A stretch of 64,000 nt of DNA from Musa acuminata AAA Group. Its lineage: Eukaryota; Streptophyta; Magnoliopsida; Zingiberales; Musaceae. A model generated the notes under the pieces. It saw only the letters and a program-made list of their open reading frames with translations. It was not told the DNA's origin and made no database searches. The stretch covers positions 46,239,001 to 46,303,000 of the forward strand of contig NC_088335.1 in NCBI RefSeq assembly GCF_036884655.1, in the 5' to 3' direction. A program made the translations under genes and the position numbers. Below are positions 46,986-60,555 of this stretch, piece by piece (position 1 is the stretch's first letter; each line of letters begins with the position of its first letter).

Positions 46986-49500
46986 CCCTACTATCCTTTG
47001 AACTAAAATCATTGGCAAATGATCACATCAAGTGCAAATAAAACACTTAAATTTTTGTCTTCAAAATCATTAGAAAATGATTATAAAAAATGTTAATTAA
47101 GAAACATAAAACAATGTTCAAGTATCCTGAGCTATGTGCTGAGTGAGAGAGAGAGAGATGATGTGGCATGCTTGTATAGGCCAATGCTTGACCTTGAACC
47201 TTGTAATATTAAAACCATTAGTTAATAATTTTGATAAATAATAATTAATTGACTTGCATCTGCAATCTATTTATCATAGAGGAAAAGAAATTTTGTTGGA
47301 ATAGTATCCAAAAGCATAGAGTAAGAACTTTTGATAAATTAAGTGAAACCATTTTATCATTTTAATTTGAATAATCATAATATGCCTTAGTGACAAGAAC
47401 ACAAATTGCTGTGGTTGAATTTTACTTTTCTTTAATTATCTCTGCATCCATACCTGCAGCTGTTGTAGAAATCATAATATGTCATCATTTACCATCTACT
47501 CTAGTTCTAAAAAATTTATAGTGACCTCTGCTTTTCAGCAAACCCTAAAGTTCTGGTAAATTTCCTCACAATATTGTCTCATGTCTTCCAGTTACTCCCT
47601 CTGCAGGAGGCATGAATGCAACCCAGTGTGACATCCAGGTGGGGCCTCTCGTTATGTGGATGATGACCTCTACTACTTACCCCTGGTTTCTGACACCTAA
47701 AAAGGTGTGTGAGGAGAAATCAATAGTTTCCTGGGTGTTTCCTTCACACCCTCATCAGGTTTTTCTATAGCTCACCATGTCGTGTGTCTCCATGTGCAGT
47801 TGCCAAGTTTGAACTCAAGAGGTAGAGATTCAAACAATTGGAGCCATTTACTGCATTCTGCCATAATAACTGCAGAAAACGTATGTTGCAGTACTTCTGC
47901 ACTTCCCTCTGCCATAAATAAGTAAAGAAAATATATGTCAGCAGCATTAATATCACCACATGATCATTGATCCTCTCCTGTACTAGTGGTCCACCAGATC
48001 CATGCAAGATGTGCCATAGATTTACTGCACCATAGAGAGAAAATTGAACTCATGAACACCAGTAGCTGTAAGTTTGCAATTTTGTGGTTTTTTTTTTCGT
48101 GTTCTTACTTATTTAACCCCCTCTCTCTGTCTGTGACACAGTTCAGAGATGTTCATTAAAGTAGTGCTGAACTGTGTTCGGTGACTGCCCATCAAGACCT
48201 ACAAGCCAATCCCTAGCAAGAGGCATCGATGTACCTCTCTGGAGACCCACATCCCGGATATGCGCAGAGAGTTGGCAAACCTGTCTTGTTCTTCTATTGG
48301 TCTTCCGAGGGTCTGCTGCTCGAAGAAAAGACCCATCTCCAGTCCTTTCTGCGTACTCTGTTGATAAAAAAAGTATTGAGAGTCAATTTCCGCTTTGACG
48401 GCTGTACATTATTCCTTGGATCCACAAAGGTTTCACACATTGGAGTCTTCGTAACGTGGAAAGACAGCAGAAATTTCCTAGTGAACGAAAGCTACTTGTT
48501 TTCTCCTGCTTACATCGACGAGCATTGTCGCAGGAACTCTAATGTAATTGGCTTACCTACGAACCTTTTCACTTCTTTTATCAGTTTATTAATACCTCAT
48601 CACCTCTAATGAATTCTGGGCTACAGATTGGACATTAGAAAATTATATCTGAGCTGATTCTGAGATATTTAAAGTCATTTCTGGAGTTGACTTTGTTGTT
48701 CTTTGTCAGTCCCAAGCTCTGTCATTTTCTGCTAAAATTGTGATGGCTTTTTATGGATTCGTATTATTGTCTCCTAAGCTGGGTAATGATTTTTTTTAGG
48801 ATGCGAGTTTAAAGGAGTTCTCTTTTATTTTTATTGCGGTCAAAATATTTATTTTTGTTGTCGGTCCTGATGCAGTGATGTTCCCGCGTTAGTCAAAGTT
48901 TCACATGGCGGCGCTGACCTTTGGTTCACGTACGTACACGCCCTTAGCGTCAGCAATACTTATCCGGTATTTTTCATGCGGGTTAATTGTATATTACATT
49001 ATGTATTAATTACATTTAATATCTCAAATTTTTATATTTAAAAAAATATATTAACATTCTTTATAAACGTGAAATATTTAAATATATTTATTTTATTAAT
49101 TTTATTGATAAAAATATAAAAATAAAATAATAATTTTAATATTTTAATTGATGATGATAAATGGTGACACTTCTTCTCGACGACAAGATGTGAGAGTTGT
49201 TCGATATCTATATTTATATTTTTTTTATTGATAGACATCTACATCAATGTCGACACAGATATATAATGATGAAAGAATTATTTAATAATTATTTTAAAGT
49301 TAATATCGGACACAAAGCATTTCTCACCTCTCGTCACTATTCCTTTCGTTCACAACAGCCGCATGACCTCTAACGATATTGTTATTTAATACTATCGATG
49401 CTATTCATTATCATCAATTAAAATATTATAATTTATTTTTTTTTTATTAGTAAAATCGATAATATGAATCGACAGGTTTAACTTTCAGAATTATAGGAAT
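46986..49500. other. Spacer with one unrecognised open frame
   Basis: A balanced-composition stretch at 48174-48610 has an open plus-strand frame (48229-48609, 126 aa) with no recognised domain; it could be a relic exon. 47560-48010 is also less AT-rich, without a supportable gene. From 49.0 kb the sequence is again AT-rich. Confidence 0.35.
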
Positions 49501-49554
49501 GTTAATATATTTTTTTAAATATAATAACCGAAATATTAAAAAAATTAACTATAA

Positions 49555-49805
49555 TTGATAATTTCCGTGGGTCGGGTATACGGTAGGTGTTACGGAACGC
49601 GCGAATACAGTGCTGGCGTCTCGGGACGGCCCGAAGTGGAAGCCAGTGCCTCGCGCGGTACGGTGCCCGTTGATTCGGCTCGCGTAGCAGATCACCCGCG
49701 CGGCCACCAGGTGCCATGCGTTCGAGCTTTATATTTCCGTACGCCTGGTTTCGACTCGACTCGCGCCGGCGTCGGCGACCACTGGCTTTGTGCCACGTGA
49801 TCCAC
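49555..49805. other. GC- and CpG-rich island of about 250 bp
   Basis: A sharp rise in G/C and CG dinucleotides between AT-rich flanks, with short open frames on both strands and no domain. It includes CCACGTGATCCACC-like text with a CACGTG core near 49794. It may be a repeat core or a promoter island for an unseen transcript. Confidence 0.35.
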
Positions 49806-51660
49806 CTGAAACTAGTTAGATCTCACGCTCCTTCACATGTAGTTGAAGCATAAGCACAGGTCCCAATGCCGTACGAATTAGTATTGATCCGCTATCATCC
49901 ATTAGACCATTCAAAACACACACCGACAACTATTAATATAAATAATACCTATATAATTTCATGAAAGTAATGTTACACATCGATTCTTCTCAAATCTTGT
50001 ATCATAGAAACCCTATAAGTTCATTGTTCCATGACAAGATGTTGTATCTCTAAAAGGTCGAACCATCACAAACAAGACAATACTTCATAAGATGGTGTTT
50101 GGTTTGGAGTTAGGATTATATTGATCACCACATGATAAAGTGTTTCCTAAATAATAATAGTAAAATGAAGAGTAAAAAGTTGACCAAATATGCATGGCAT
50201 TGGCTATGAAGCCATGGATGTCCGGTATCCATTCAATGCCTGCAACCTCTCGAAAATGACCTCTTCAAAATCTAAGAGACAGGGCACTGTTGCCTTTATG
50301 ATTGCCGGTGTTGGATCACAAGGGATGTCTACAGTCGCTATAACAGAGCCATCAAAATGGATACAATCACGCATAAAACATATGCACAATATAAATTCAT
50401 AATAATAATAATAATGACTTTAATAGGATCAAGCCTTCACAATTTAAGGGTCACCCTATGGAATACGCCATGCTTTTCTAGTTAGGTGTTCTTTCTCCTT
50501 GAACTAAACTAGACATGAAGTTATGGGGATGAGAAAGATAACAAGTTACGGAGGAGACACAGATGCAGTCGAGTCACACTAAAACCCTGCATCCTCTGGA
50601 CAAGAATTTAAGATGGTGAGAAGAAGATGGAGTACTACTGCAGGAAGGCAAGCGAGTCAACGATGCTGATCTCCTCGGTATTGTTAGAGGAGGATGGATA
50701 ACATTGTACTGAAGACGTAAGAAGTTCTCAAGTTAGTCTGCATGCATTCACTCAGGTAATCAACAGACAAAACCCTCATTGTTGAGAACTCCATGCAGAC
50801 AACCTCAAGGATGCCAGCATTAGAGAGAGAGAGAGAGAGAGAGAATATTTGCTGAGGTTTCTCCCAAGCAAAGCAACTCATCCACACCTAACATGTTTCT
50901 GACACATGAACGGCAGCACCCCAAAGGCAAAGAACTATGTCACATTTGCGAAGATGATCTCCCAACTGCACGACATGCAAGTCTTAGCTTAAAATTTGTG
51001 TTAGACATTACATACAAGCCTACACCGAAAAGATTAATTACAAGCAAAGGTGGATCTTTCTGGCTTCATTTGATGATGGAGATGCAGCAACCTTCTTCTT
51101 GGTAGTCGCTGAGAGAGAGAGAGATGGAAAGTGACTGCTTCCAATTAATATATATATATATATCTGAGGAGGAATTGAAGGAAGAAAATGGACGGTGTAG
51201 TTGTATCGCTCTTCATCATCATGGAAGTCATTCCATCACGTGGCATGTTCTCGTTCGGGTCCCATTTGACCGCCGTGCCCTCCCACCGCGTACGGCGCAG
51301 TACACACACCCTATCGCGTAGTGGGAGGGCAAGACGGTTATTTCATGCCTCCGTCAACCTGCCGGTCCCATATCGCGTTGTTGGTCCGGCACATTAGAAA
51401 GGGTCATCGTACTCGATATGTAAGGGAGGGAATCAGACTTTCTTCACGCGGTGCAAGCTACCTACCTCGCCATTGGGGAAAGGACGGGCCCCACGCGCAT
51501 TCGCTCTTTGGCATATTACAGAATAGAAAAAGAGTATTAGTGGGCGAAATCGAGTATTTTATCGATTAATCAGAACCGTCGGTTCCATCGCGATCCCCCC
51601 TCCCCACGAAGCGTGAGTAATAGCGTTGAGTTTTACCGGCCGTTTGACTTCCCCTCACCT
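49806..51660. other. Spacer upstream of the GATL gene
   Basis: Open frames at 50190-50402 (plus) and 50204-50389 (minus) have protein-like composition but no recognised family. A (GA)n tract lies at 50822-50844. From about 51190 the sequence becomes G/C-richer and is probably the promoter side of the GATL gene. Confidence 0.4.
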
Positions 51661-51673
51661 CGCTCTCCCTCTC

Positions 51674-51679
51674 TATAAA
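51674..51679 (+). promoter_or_regulatory. TATA box of the GATL gene
   Basis: TATAAA in CTCTATAAACG lies 60 bp upstream of the ATG at 51739, a normal spacing with a leader of about 30 bases. Confidence 0.6.
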
Positions 51680-51738
51680 CGTCGCCTCTGCTCCGCTCGA
51701 CGGGTTGAGTGCGCCAACCCCTTCCATACGATCTCCAA

Positions 51739-52815
51739 ATGCCTCCATTACCGCTCGTTTCGAGCCTTCTTCTCCTGCTCGCTATCTTATCGTCGCCTTC
51801 CTCCGCTGCCGCAGCGGCAGCTAAAGGGAGAGATGGCGCCGCCTCGAGCATGCCGAGGTTCCGCGAGGCACCGCAGTTCTACAACTCCCCGTCGTGCGCG
51901 CCGCCCCTGCCGACCGGGCCCGGCGCTGCCTGCTCTCCCAACACGCTGGTTCACGTCGCCATGACCCTCGACGTGGCTTACCTCCGCGGGTCCATGGCCG
52001 CAATCCTCTCCGTCCTCCAGCACACCGCCTGCCCACAGTCGGTCTTCTTTCACTTCGTGGCCTCCTCTGCCACAGGCTACCTCGACGCCACCATCGCCGA
52101 CGCCTTCCCCTCCCTCGCCTTCCAGATCTACCCCTTCGCCGACGAGCAGCGCGTTGCAGGGCTCATCTCCACCTCCATCCGGGCGGCGCTCGACCGGCCC
52201 CTCAACTATGCGCGCTCCTACCTCGCCCGCCTCCTCCCGGAGTGCGCCCGCCGGGTCGTCTACCTCGACTCCGACCTCGTTCTCGTCGACGACATCGCCG
52301 GCTTAGCCTCCACCCCGATCCCCGACGGCCTCGCCCTCGCCGCCCCGGAGTACTGCAACGCCAACTTCACCTCCTATTTCACCCCCACCTTCTGGGCCAA
52401 TCCGGCGCTCTCCGTGGCCTTCGAGGGCCGGCGCGCCTGCTACTTCAACACCGGCGTCATGGTAATGGAGCTAGGCCGGTGGCGGGACGGCGGGTACACG
52501 GAGAAGATCGAGGAGTGGATGGAGCTCCAGAAGCGGATGCGGATCTACGAGCTGGGCTCGCTCCCGCCGTTCCTGCTGGTCTTCGCCGGTCGGATCGCAG
52601 CGGTGGAGCACCGGTGGAACCAGCACGGCCTTGGCGGCGACAACTACCGCGGTCTGTGCCGCAACCTCCATCCGGGGCCGGTGAGCCTGCTGCATTGGAG
52701 CGGTAAGGGCAAGCCATGGGCGCGCATGGACGCAGGACGGCCGTGCCCGCTAGACGCCCTCTGGGCGCCATATGACCTCCTCCTCCGCGCATCCTTCGCC
52801 ATCAACGACTCCTGA
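51739..52815 (+). CDS. Galacturonosyltransferase-like protein (GATL, GT8 family)
   Basis: A single exon of 358 aa from the first ATG; the frame is open further upstream but without ATG. Residues 1-28 form a signal peptide or anchor ([22 protein letters not shown]). The GT8 domain starts at [25 protein letters not shown] (71-95). The metal-binding DxD is D177-S-D179 in [13 protein letters not shown]. The C-terminal HWSGKGKPW at 319-327 matches the conserved HxxGxx[13 protein letters not shown] (236-245) and [12 protein letters not shown] (291-302) are also typical. Length (about 350 aa) and the lack of introns fit GATLs rather than the longer GAUTs. Family members act in the Golgi or secretory pathway in pectin and xylan synthesis (PARVUS/GATL1 group); the exact acceptor is not known here. 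The subgroup (GATL1/2 or other) needs a tree. Confidence 0.92.
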   Translation: MPPLPLVSSLLLLLAILSSPSSAAAAAAKGRDGAASSMPRFREAPQFYNSPSCAPPLPTGPGAACSPNTLVHVAMTLDVAYLRGSMAAILSVLQHTACPQSVFFHFVASSATGYLDATIADAFPSLAFQIYPFADEQRVAGLISTSIRAALDRPLNYARSYLARLLPECARRVVYLDSDLVLVDDIAGLASTPIPDGLALAAPEYCNANFTSYFTPTFWANPALSVAFEGRRACYFNTGVMVMELGRWRDGGYTEKIEEWMELQKRMRIYELGSLPPFLLVFAGRIAAVEHRWNQHGLGGDNYRGLCRNLHPGPVSLLHWSGKGKPWARMDAGRPCPLDALWAPYDLLLRASFAINDS

Positions 52816-53799
52816 TCCAATCCAAATCCGCCATGACCGGCCTCTTCCACCTCACTTTGACTCTATTCTTCCTGTTCTTTCACTCTAAAGGCTCTTTTAC
52901 CAACTGTAGAGTACGTAAGGAGAAAGAGGAAGCCACAGTAAAGATGCATAATAATGCTAGCTAGGAGAATTATATGGTATCATGCAATGAAATTTTGGAT
53001 CTCATATGTTTCGAAAGGAAAGAATATGGGGGTGTATATAATAAAGGCAAGATATAAAATACTTGTTCTCTAAGAGCTTTAGCTTCATTGTGTTACTCTT
53101 TGTTTGCTGATGTTTGAGGGGGCTACACAGATGCTGCGCAGGTAAACAAGATCTAAGAATATGATCCAAGAAATGGAAGCTGGAGATTCCGATGGCTAAC
53201 TCCATTATTTTCTTTGGCTGACAGCAAAAAAGGCAGGCCTTTCTCAATGGAAGCTGTTAGCTGGCGATGCTCTATCGAGAGCTTCGAGGACGACATGCTA
53301 ATCACTGCAAACAATCAGTAGAATATATCTCATTTAGTCGATATAAGACTAAACATGTATATCAGTATAAAGTCTTAAGATATTGATCCTAAGACTTGAG
53401 AACTGATAAAGGATGAATCCAAAAAGACATCTCTAAGGATAAAAGATCATACTTAATTTCTCTATTACTCATAATAAAACCATTAATCTTCTATTTGGTA
53501 CTACAAAATGCCATGGCACATGTGGACGCTCGTCAGCATTTATGCTTAAAGCCTCAGGATGTCCCACTGCTTGGCTTTCTCCACATGCTCCAAACATGAG
53601 AACCTCACGGCCATGTTCACACTCCTCGGGACAGAAGCTTCGAGCTCATAAGTAGACGATAAGAATAGCCATATTACTCGTAAAGATATTTCCGGCTCGC
53701 CAACCTGCGAATTGATATGGTTATTTATCCATGGCGCAGTGTCGGTGAGCGAATGAGCTCCTCACACAGCATTCATGACATGGGAAATCTCATTTCAAG

Positions 53800-53851
<52 letters not shown>

Positions 53852-54460
53852 TGGATAGGAACAAGCAAAGTGAGACTGATTGACCAAAGAAGACGACGGC
53901 AGCTGATGTTGAAAGGCCATCACTCGGAGTCCAAGTCTTTGAGGTGGGTTTAGGCCACCTTCCAATTGTGTTTCGGTACAGTAGGCTTCTTTGCATTGAC
54001 GACTTCGACGAGGGTTGCTTTGTGCCAACGGAGTGAGATGTGCGGTCGTTCTCCACTAGCTTTTGGGTGTTGGTCACGGTGGTATGCTTCGTTTGTACTT
54101 TAGATCATGTTGTTGAAGGAAATGACCACAGCGGTGTGGGGAAAAGTCCTCAGAGGCTACTTTGCCATTTGTCCAACCCTATGATTTTTAGCTTACTATA
54201 TGCGACGACAACAGGTCACAATGTCTTCGGAATTATATCTATGATCGAATCGAGAGAAACCAAATCTCTTTTCTTTGACCTTCTTGTTTGTCTCATGACA
54301 TAAGTATTCTTCATTGATTCATCTCATCCAACCACGATTATTTTATATCGTCTTAATATATAAACATTATATTGCTAATACTCTCTTAACAAGTCGAAAA
54401 CAATAGATTTTACTTAATCGTAAAAAAAACATCTTTATCTCTAGATTAAGTGTTTACGTC
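52816..54460. other. Spacer after the GATL gene, with a (GA)n tract
   Basis: The probable GATL 3' UTR is followed by AT-rich sequence. A (GA)n microsatellite at 53803-53848 causes artificial Ser/Leu or Glu/Arg open frames on both strands. No gene is supportable. Confidence 0.4.
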
Positions 54461-54469
54461 CCTTACACT

Positions 54470-54660
54470 ACTCAAATATTTTTTTGATTCGAGCATCAAA
54501 TAGATTTTATCAAGAGCATCCATACCATTAATTTTACATGATCTCATCACCTCGGATAAAATTACCTTAGGCGAAGTCGGAAATCATATTGGCAAATATC
54601 CTTGGATTAAGGGAAGATTATTTAAAAAATTTACTAAGTCGAATAAGATTTAGTGGTATT
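54470..54660 (+). mobile_element. Possible third Gypsy LTR fragment (Tat/RIRE2-like), strongly decayed
   Basis: 'ttgattcgagcatcaaatag' at 54483-54502, with 'aagagcatccataccatt' and 'ggcgaagtcggaaatca' after it, follows the TTGAxxGAGCGTCGGA...GGxAxCxxCC layout of this LTR type. The match is weak and the fragment short. Confidence 0.3.
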
Positions 54661-57600
54661 GAATAGGAGAACAAATTTGACCTTATTTATTTTTGATGTT
54701 TCAATTTCTCGATCTACTATACACTGAGATAATAATATGTATTAAATGTGAATGGCTCTTAAAACTATATTTTAAATCTACTATATTTGGTTACAGTTAT
54801 GCACACTTTTTCCAAGTGCCATAAATTAGGTTTTCATGAGATTTGACTAAAGTAAAAAAATTAGTTAAAATAAAGGATTTTTAATCAATCATTCATCTTA
54901 GTAAATAGATTAATTATTTTCTTTTCACTCAGGAGGAGCACTATCCTCACCTAAATAAAAAGTTAATCAAGCTTTTTGGTTGCATAAAAGAATAACAAAA
55001 TGTAAAAGACACAACACAAGTAATAACTTTTACTCAAGTTTAATAAAGCAAAAGTGAAGCAACACTTGCAACTTACTGATTATTTTTTACATTTTGTCCT
55101 TAAATAAGGAGCACTAACCTTATAATTTATTTGATCATGACTTTGATAGATCACCTGAGTGATTTGCTTTTTGGTTGGTGGGTGGTAGTAAATTGTCTCT
55201 TCTGTTGATCATTAGCCTTGCTTCCAAGGAAAGCCATGTACTTAGTCTGTGGGGATATATATATATATATATACCTCCATAATATGAAAGCTTATATATA
55301 TCATCACAATTAATTTTTGGTAACTATAAGTTATTAATTTACTAAAATACCTTTAAAGACTTATTATGATTCTAAATATATTAAGATTATTTTAGGATGA
55401 CGATAAGCATGACGACGATGAGACGAAGGCCGTGAGGTTTTACAGTATACAAAGATAAGATGACAAACAAGTATATGATGATAGTGACGAATGAATGACA
55501 GAGATGATGAGACGAAAATGACAACGAAGACTAGGGGTAATTTTATTTTTTAGAAAATAAAGGGTATTTTACGGGAATAAATTAAAAAAGAATCTATGTG
55601 GAAAAAAATAAAATTTAAAGACTTTTTTAGAATTTAACAACAATAAAAAAAACATTGGTGCCTAAAGGATTTTAAAGGTAAAAGAACATTCACTTTACCA
55701 TCTTTTCTTTTGCTTTTTTTCATCTTACTTAATGATGGTATGGATTGTCGGTTGAAATCATGATACACTTAAAGCAGAAGAATAGCAGTTTTCCATCATT
55801 TTCCTAGCCATGCACATCTGTCTCCCTGCCCTTTTGGTGCTGTCTGGATTCACATGCCTTTCATGCAACTGGATCCATCCTTCACTTTTTTGAGATCTCA
55901 ATTTGTATTATAATATAACATTTCTGAATATAAAACCAGAGTGGTGTTGTTACTTCACAGAGACACAATTTGTGCTTCTTATACTGTTTGACATTTCATT
56001 GTGAATGTGAAGGTGAAGTCTCAAATCTGTATCAGAACTTTATAATTACTGAAAACTACTGCATATGAAACCATGCAGTGCTGTCACTTCAGGGCAGAGA
56101 ATATGCATCATTGAACATGATGGATCTGAAGGTTGAATTGTTTTGATTAGAGCACATCCTATTCCTATGATGTTTTGATTGTTGCCTTGCACATGCTGTG
56201 ATCAGTCAAGAGTAACATCAAAGGAGAACAAGCGTTAATGGAGTATGAATTGTCAATGTCAACTTCTTGGTATCTTTCAATTGACATGCTTGTAGCATAG
56301 TTTATGTACAGGTTTCTAAACTTTTCTTCCCAAATATCAAATGTAAAAGATGTCATATTCTCTGTTCTGAAGATTAGGAAAGCAATGCTGTGGTAGTAAA
56401 ACATACATTTTATTCTTATGCAGAAGAATTCTATGGAAGAATTGTCAGATCCTGTGTCTGAGAAGCATTCTTTCTTCTCCTGCAACATGGAAAATATTGT
56501 TTGTGTAAAATATTAGATCCATGTACACACAAATATGGAAAATATTGTGTGTGTGTAAAATATTAATTTCCGGCCGGGCCGAGCCGGGCCGGTTTCGAAA
56601 GCATGTTTCTAGCCCAAGCCAAATATATCCACAAAAAAAAAAAATGATAGATTGGCTAATCTTTACTGTATCAAAGAAAAATACACTTGATAGATTTTTC
56701 ATCAAGCTTATCATTAAATCCATCAAAATTCTGTATACAGCAAATGCATAAAAAATTCTGTAGATCTGAAGTCTCATGCCTACTGTAAAATAATTTCTCA
56801 TACTGTGTCATTAATGCTTTGAATGATGTTCTACCAATGAGGTACCACTGTGCAGTTGGTTTGCACTATCACAAAATTGCTCCAAATTTTATTAGGAATT
56901 ATGCTTTTCTTTGTCTCAAACAAATGACAATTCTTCCTTCTTCTCTCCAGTCATTATGATCTTTTGTTGATGTTGGTATGGCCCAATCCAAATTCTGTAT
57001 CATGGATACACTTTGCTCCTCATACTCTTCTGGCTAGGCATAAGATACATTCATAAATGTGTATACCCCAAAAAACAAGTTTTAGTAATTAAATTATTAT
57101 TAATTTATTTTGTCATGAAATTTATATATTATGTGATCCTGAAAATTGCTCAAGTCTTCAACCTAGTGCTTTCATATATATTCTGAAGGAAGATGACTAT
57201 TTAGCTATGGAGGAGTTCACCAAAAGAAAGATGTTTTAGTGACCATTTAAAGAAGTTAGTCATATAAAATAAAAATATTATTGCTAATCACACAGCAAAT
57301 GCACTCTTATACAATATTAATGATAACTTTATGATGTAAATTTATGATAAAAGTTCTACATGGTAAAACATATCATTAGGCCATCAGTTTATAAGCTTGA
57401 ACATATCCTATTCTAACAAAATTGCATCAGACTGGGTCTGATCTATTAATCAGCTAGTATGGAGTGATGATTATAATTATAAGGAATTCTATCTGTCTGC
57501 AGATGCCCAATCATAAATAGTTCTTCAAAGAATTCTGCATCCTTAACAGCCCTAATTAGATTACCTTTTCTATTGTGATATAGAGAAAATGAAGTCAAAT

Positions 57601-58540
57601 CAAACCAATAACTGATCAATTTTCTCACCTTTGTGGTAGCAGGTATCTGTCCTCTAAAGAAACATCTGCAGTCTAGATTTGGTGCAATAGTACTCACAGT
57701 AGAGAAAAAAAAGAGTGAAGTTATGAGACATTGATAAGGAATCTTGCAGTTGCCATGAGAAATTCATCATCATGAATAAGTCCATAATTTATTAGGGTTT
57801 TTTTTCCTAATAGAAACAAACTCTTCAATTATTTTTTAACCCCTCAACCAAAATAAAATTAAAAGAAAAACAAGGAACAAAAGAACCTACCTACAATACT
57901 GACAGAGACAACCTACTGTCCATGTCTACCAGAGGGTGGAGAAGAACAAACATTATCAATTGCATTCAGTGGTTTGATGGCTATTACTTGCTCAAAATAC
58001 AACCTCATGTGTACATGATCATCTACTCATATGATCAATCATTTGTTGTGCTGAATTCTCCTCATGATGTTGAATTTTGTGCATAAAAAGTCAGAACCTA
58101 CCACCAGTAGCACTGACAAGGGCTCCAAGGACTTGGTGAGATTTCCTATTATAATCTGACAGATGGAACAATTTGCTAAGCTATATAGCAGGTAGACATT
58201 AATCTCTGTTTGGTGAAGAAGATTGGCCACCAGACAATATCTCCATAAAAAACTACTTGATGCAATTGCAGGGAGAAAATGGTTTGATTCCATGAACAAT
58301 GTCACATCAAGTTGAGGATAGTCTTTCAGTAGAACTTGAGCTAATCATCCTAAACTTATCTGGTAGGTTCTTAGCAACAAGCAACCAATGTGGCATCATA
58401 GTTTGGTACTGCGATTCTCTCGTGTCCAAATAAGAACCAGATGGAGAACAGACAACAGGCTCATTAAGCCTGGAGAGCCCCTCCTTTGAGGACCAAGGAA
58501 CAAGTAAAGAAAGAGAGAATCGTTCTGAGGCATTCCTATC
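54661..58540. other. Gene-poor tract upstream of the MATE gene
   Basis: The MITE-like arm at 55380-55640 lies here. A 48 bp direct repeat unit (ATGGAAAATATTGT..TGTGTAAA) occurs at 56487 and 56535. Just after it is a G/C-rich run (CCGGCCGGGCCGAGCCGGGC at 56571-56590) in otherwise AT-rich DNA. Open frames at 56445-56801 and elsewhere have no domain. The last 200 bases include the presumed MATE 5' UTR. Confidence 0.4.
55380..55640. mobile_element. MITE-like fragment related to the one at 36.5 kb
   Basis: GACGATGAGACGAAGG-type core words are followed by GGGGTAATTTTATTTTTTAG and an A-rich arm containing 'acgggaataaattaaaa'. This is the same order as at 36750-36920. Confidence 0.4.
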
Positions 58541-60555
58541 ATGGAAAGGCTCCTTTCTAAGAGCTGGGAAGAATCAAAGAAGACATGGCACATAGCAGGC
58601 CCTGCAATACTTGGATCAGTCTTCCAGTTCTCCATTAGCTTCGTCACTGCCGCCTTCGCCGGCCATCTTGGCGCCGTTGCGCTTGCTGCGGTCTCCGTCG
58701 CTCAGAACGTCATCGAAGGCTTCGCTTATGGGATACTGGTAATCGTGTTCTTCCCCAGATGAGTCGTCGGATCACGCGAACTTCCTCCATTACCTTCTTC
58801 TTCATCTGTAGTTGGGCATGGGGAGTGCACTGGAGACTCTCTGCGGCCAAGCTGTGGGTGCCGGGCAATTCCACATACTAGGAATCTACCTGCAGAGATC
58901 GTGGGTCATCACCTTGGCGACGGCCACTGTCCTAACTCCACTCTACGTGTTCACAGCGCCGATCTTGAAGCTCTTGCGGCAGCCGACCGACATCTCGGAA
59001 GTAGCAGGCGAATTCTGCGTCTGGGTGATCCCACAGTTGTTTGCTTACGCTGTGAACTTCCCGCTGCAGAAGTTCTTCCAGTCTCAGAGGAAGGTTTGGG
59101 TGATAACTGAGATTGCTGGTGCGGTGCTCGGCCTTCACATCCTTCTGAACTGGGTTTTCGTGGTGAGACTTGGCTATGGATTGGCAGCAGCAGCCATCAT
59201 CGGGAACGTTTCGTGGTGGCTTATTAATCTGGCTCAGATGGTCTATCTGTTCTCCGGTTGCTTTCGAGATTCATGGACGGGGTTCTCTCTGCTGGCCTTC
59301 CAAAACCTGTCTGCTTTCTTCAAGCTGTCGCTCGCGTCAGCTGTAATGCTATGGTTGGTGCTCTGCTGCAACTCCTTCAGATTTCTTCGGATGTGTTGAC
59401 TCATCTGTTGTGCGATTGCAGCTTGGAGCTCTGGTATTACACTGCAGTGATCATCCTCGTGGGCTACCTGAAGAATCCAGATGTGGCGGTTGCTGCCATT
59501 TCCATCTGGTTAGCTGTTCTTCCTTCGTGTCCATGATTCATTCTTGAGTTCCGCACAGTAACATGATCTGATCCGATTGACAGCATGAACTACCAAATCT
59601 GGACATTGATGATTACTCTGGGATTCTATATTGCAGTCAGGTAGCAATCCATCTCCAACCTCTTAATCTCACCAAGCAAACGGTTCGCTAACAAGTTGAA
59701 TTCTCTTGTTTCTTGCATCAGCGTTCGAGTATCGAATGAACTAGGAGCGAATCGACCCAAAGCAGCAAAATTCTCTGTGGTCGTTGTTCTAACCACATCA
59801 GTGTTGATAGGCACAGTTTTCATGGCCATGGCTCTCATCTTCAGGAAGAAACTGCCGGAATTCTTCACAGATGTGCCAGAAGTGATCAACGAAGCATCAA
59901 AATTGGGGTATTTTCTCGGTGCCATAATTCTTCTGAACAGCATTCAACCTGTTCTCTCAGGTATTCTTCTCTGTGCCATATCGAAAACCCGAATCACATC
60001 TAACCATATCAGTTTAAACGATTCTCTATCAAGTTAAAATATTTTCTTTCCTTTCTCTTCGACGACTTATTTTATCCTTTATCGAACCGAAAAGTAGCAT
60101 CGTCTCCTCAACTATTGCAGGAGTGGCAATAGGAGCAGGTTGGCAAACCTCGGTCGCATTCATAAACTGTGCATGCTACTACCTCTTAGGATTGCCTGTT
60201 GGAGCTGTTCTTGGATTCAAGCTCAAGTTCGATGAACTGGTGAGCCACTGAAAGAAGGTGTTCATTGTATCGATCAGATGATGATACGGCTGGTGAACAC
60301 ATCTTGCAGGGCATTTGGATCGGGATGCTAATTGGAACGTTGGTGCAGACCTCTGTTCTACTGCTGATTATGTTCAGAACTAAATGGCAGAAAGAGGTAA
60401 TGAGTGTAACACATCGAAAGTTTAGCCCCTTTTTTTCTCGAAGATTTTGTTTTATTTTTCTTTATTTCGTCTTTGATCGACAGGCCGCGAAAGCAGAAGA
60501 GCGCGTAAGAGAATGGGAAGGAAGAGTTGAGCTTCAATCCATCTCACGAAGTTGA
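58541..60555 (+). CDS. MATE/DETOXIFICATION (DTX) efflux transporter, 8 exons
   Basis: Exons 58541-58738, 58812-59353, 59422-59508, 59584-59640, 59722-59960, 60121-60239, 60310-60396 and 60484-60555 join in frame with GT..AG borders and give 466 aa. Introns are short (68-160 bp). Plant MATE signatures are LGMGSALETLCGQAVGAGQ at 67-85, QKFFQSQ near 150, SAVMLCLELWYY across the exon 2/3 junction, VSVRVSNELGAN across exons 4/5, and GVAIGAGWQ across exons 5/6. About 12 membrane segments are expected from the two MatE halves. The protein exports organic cations or flavonoid-type compounds by H+ antiport at the vacuole or plasma membrane; the substrate cannot be read from sequence. The N-terminus before the first helix is short (about 17 aa), and the whole protein is slightly shorter than the usual 480-510 aa. 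The hydrophilic tail ends VELQSISRS. Confidence 0.93.

Noticed and set aside
51894..52706. Plus-strand 270 aa Arg/Pro-rich frame
   Set aside because: Out-of-phase shadow of the GATL coding sequence.
53790..54077. Ser/Leu repeat open frames on the minus strand
   Set aside because: Created by the (GA)n tract.
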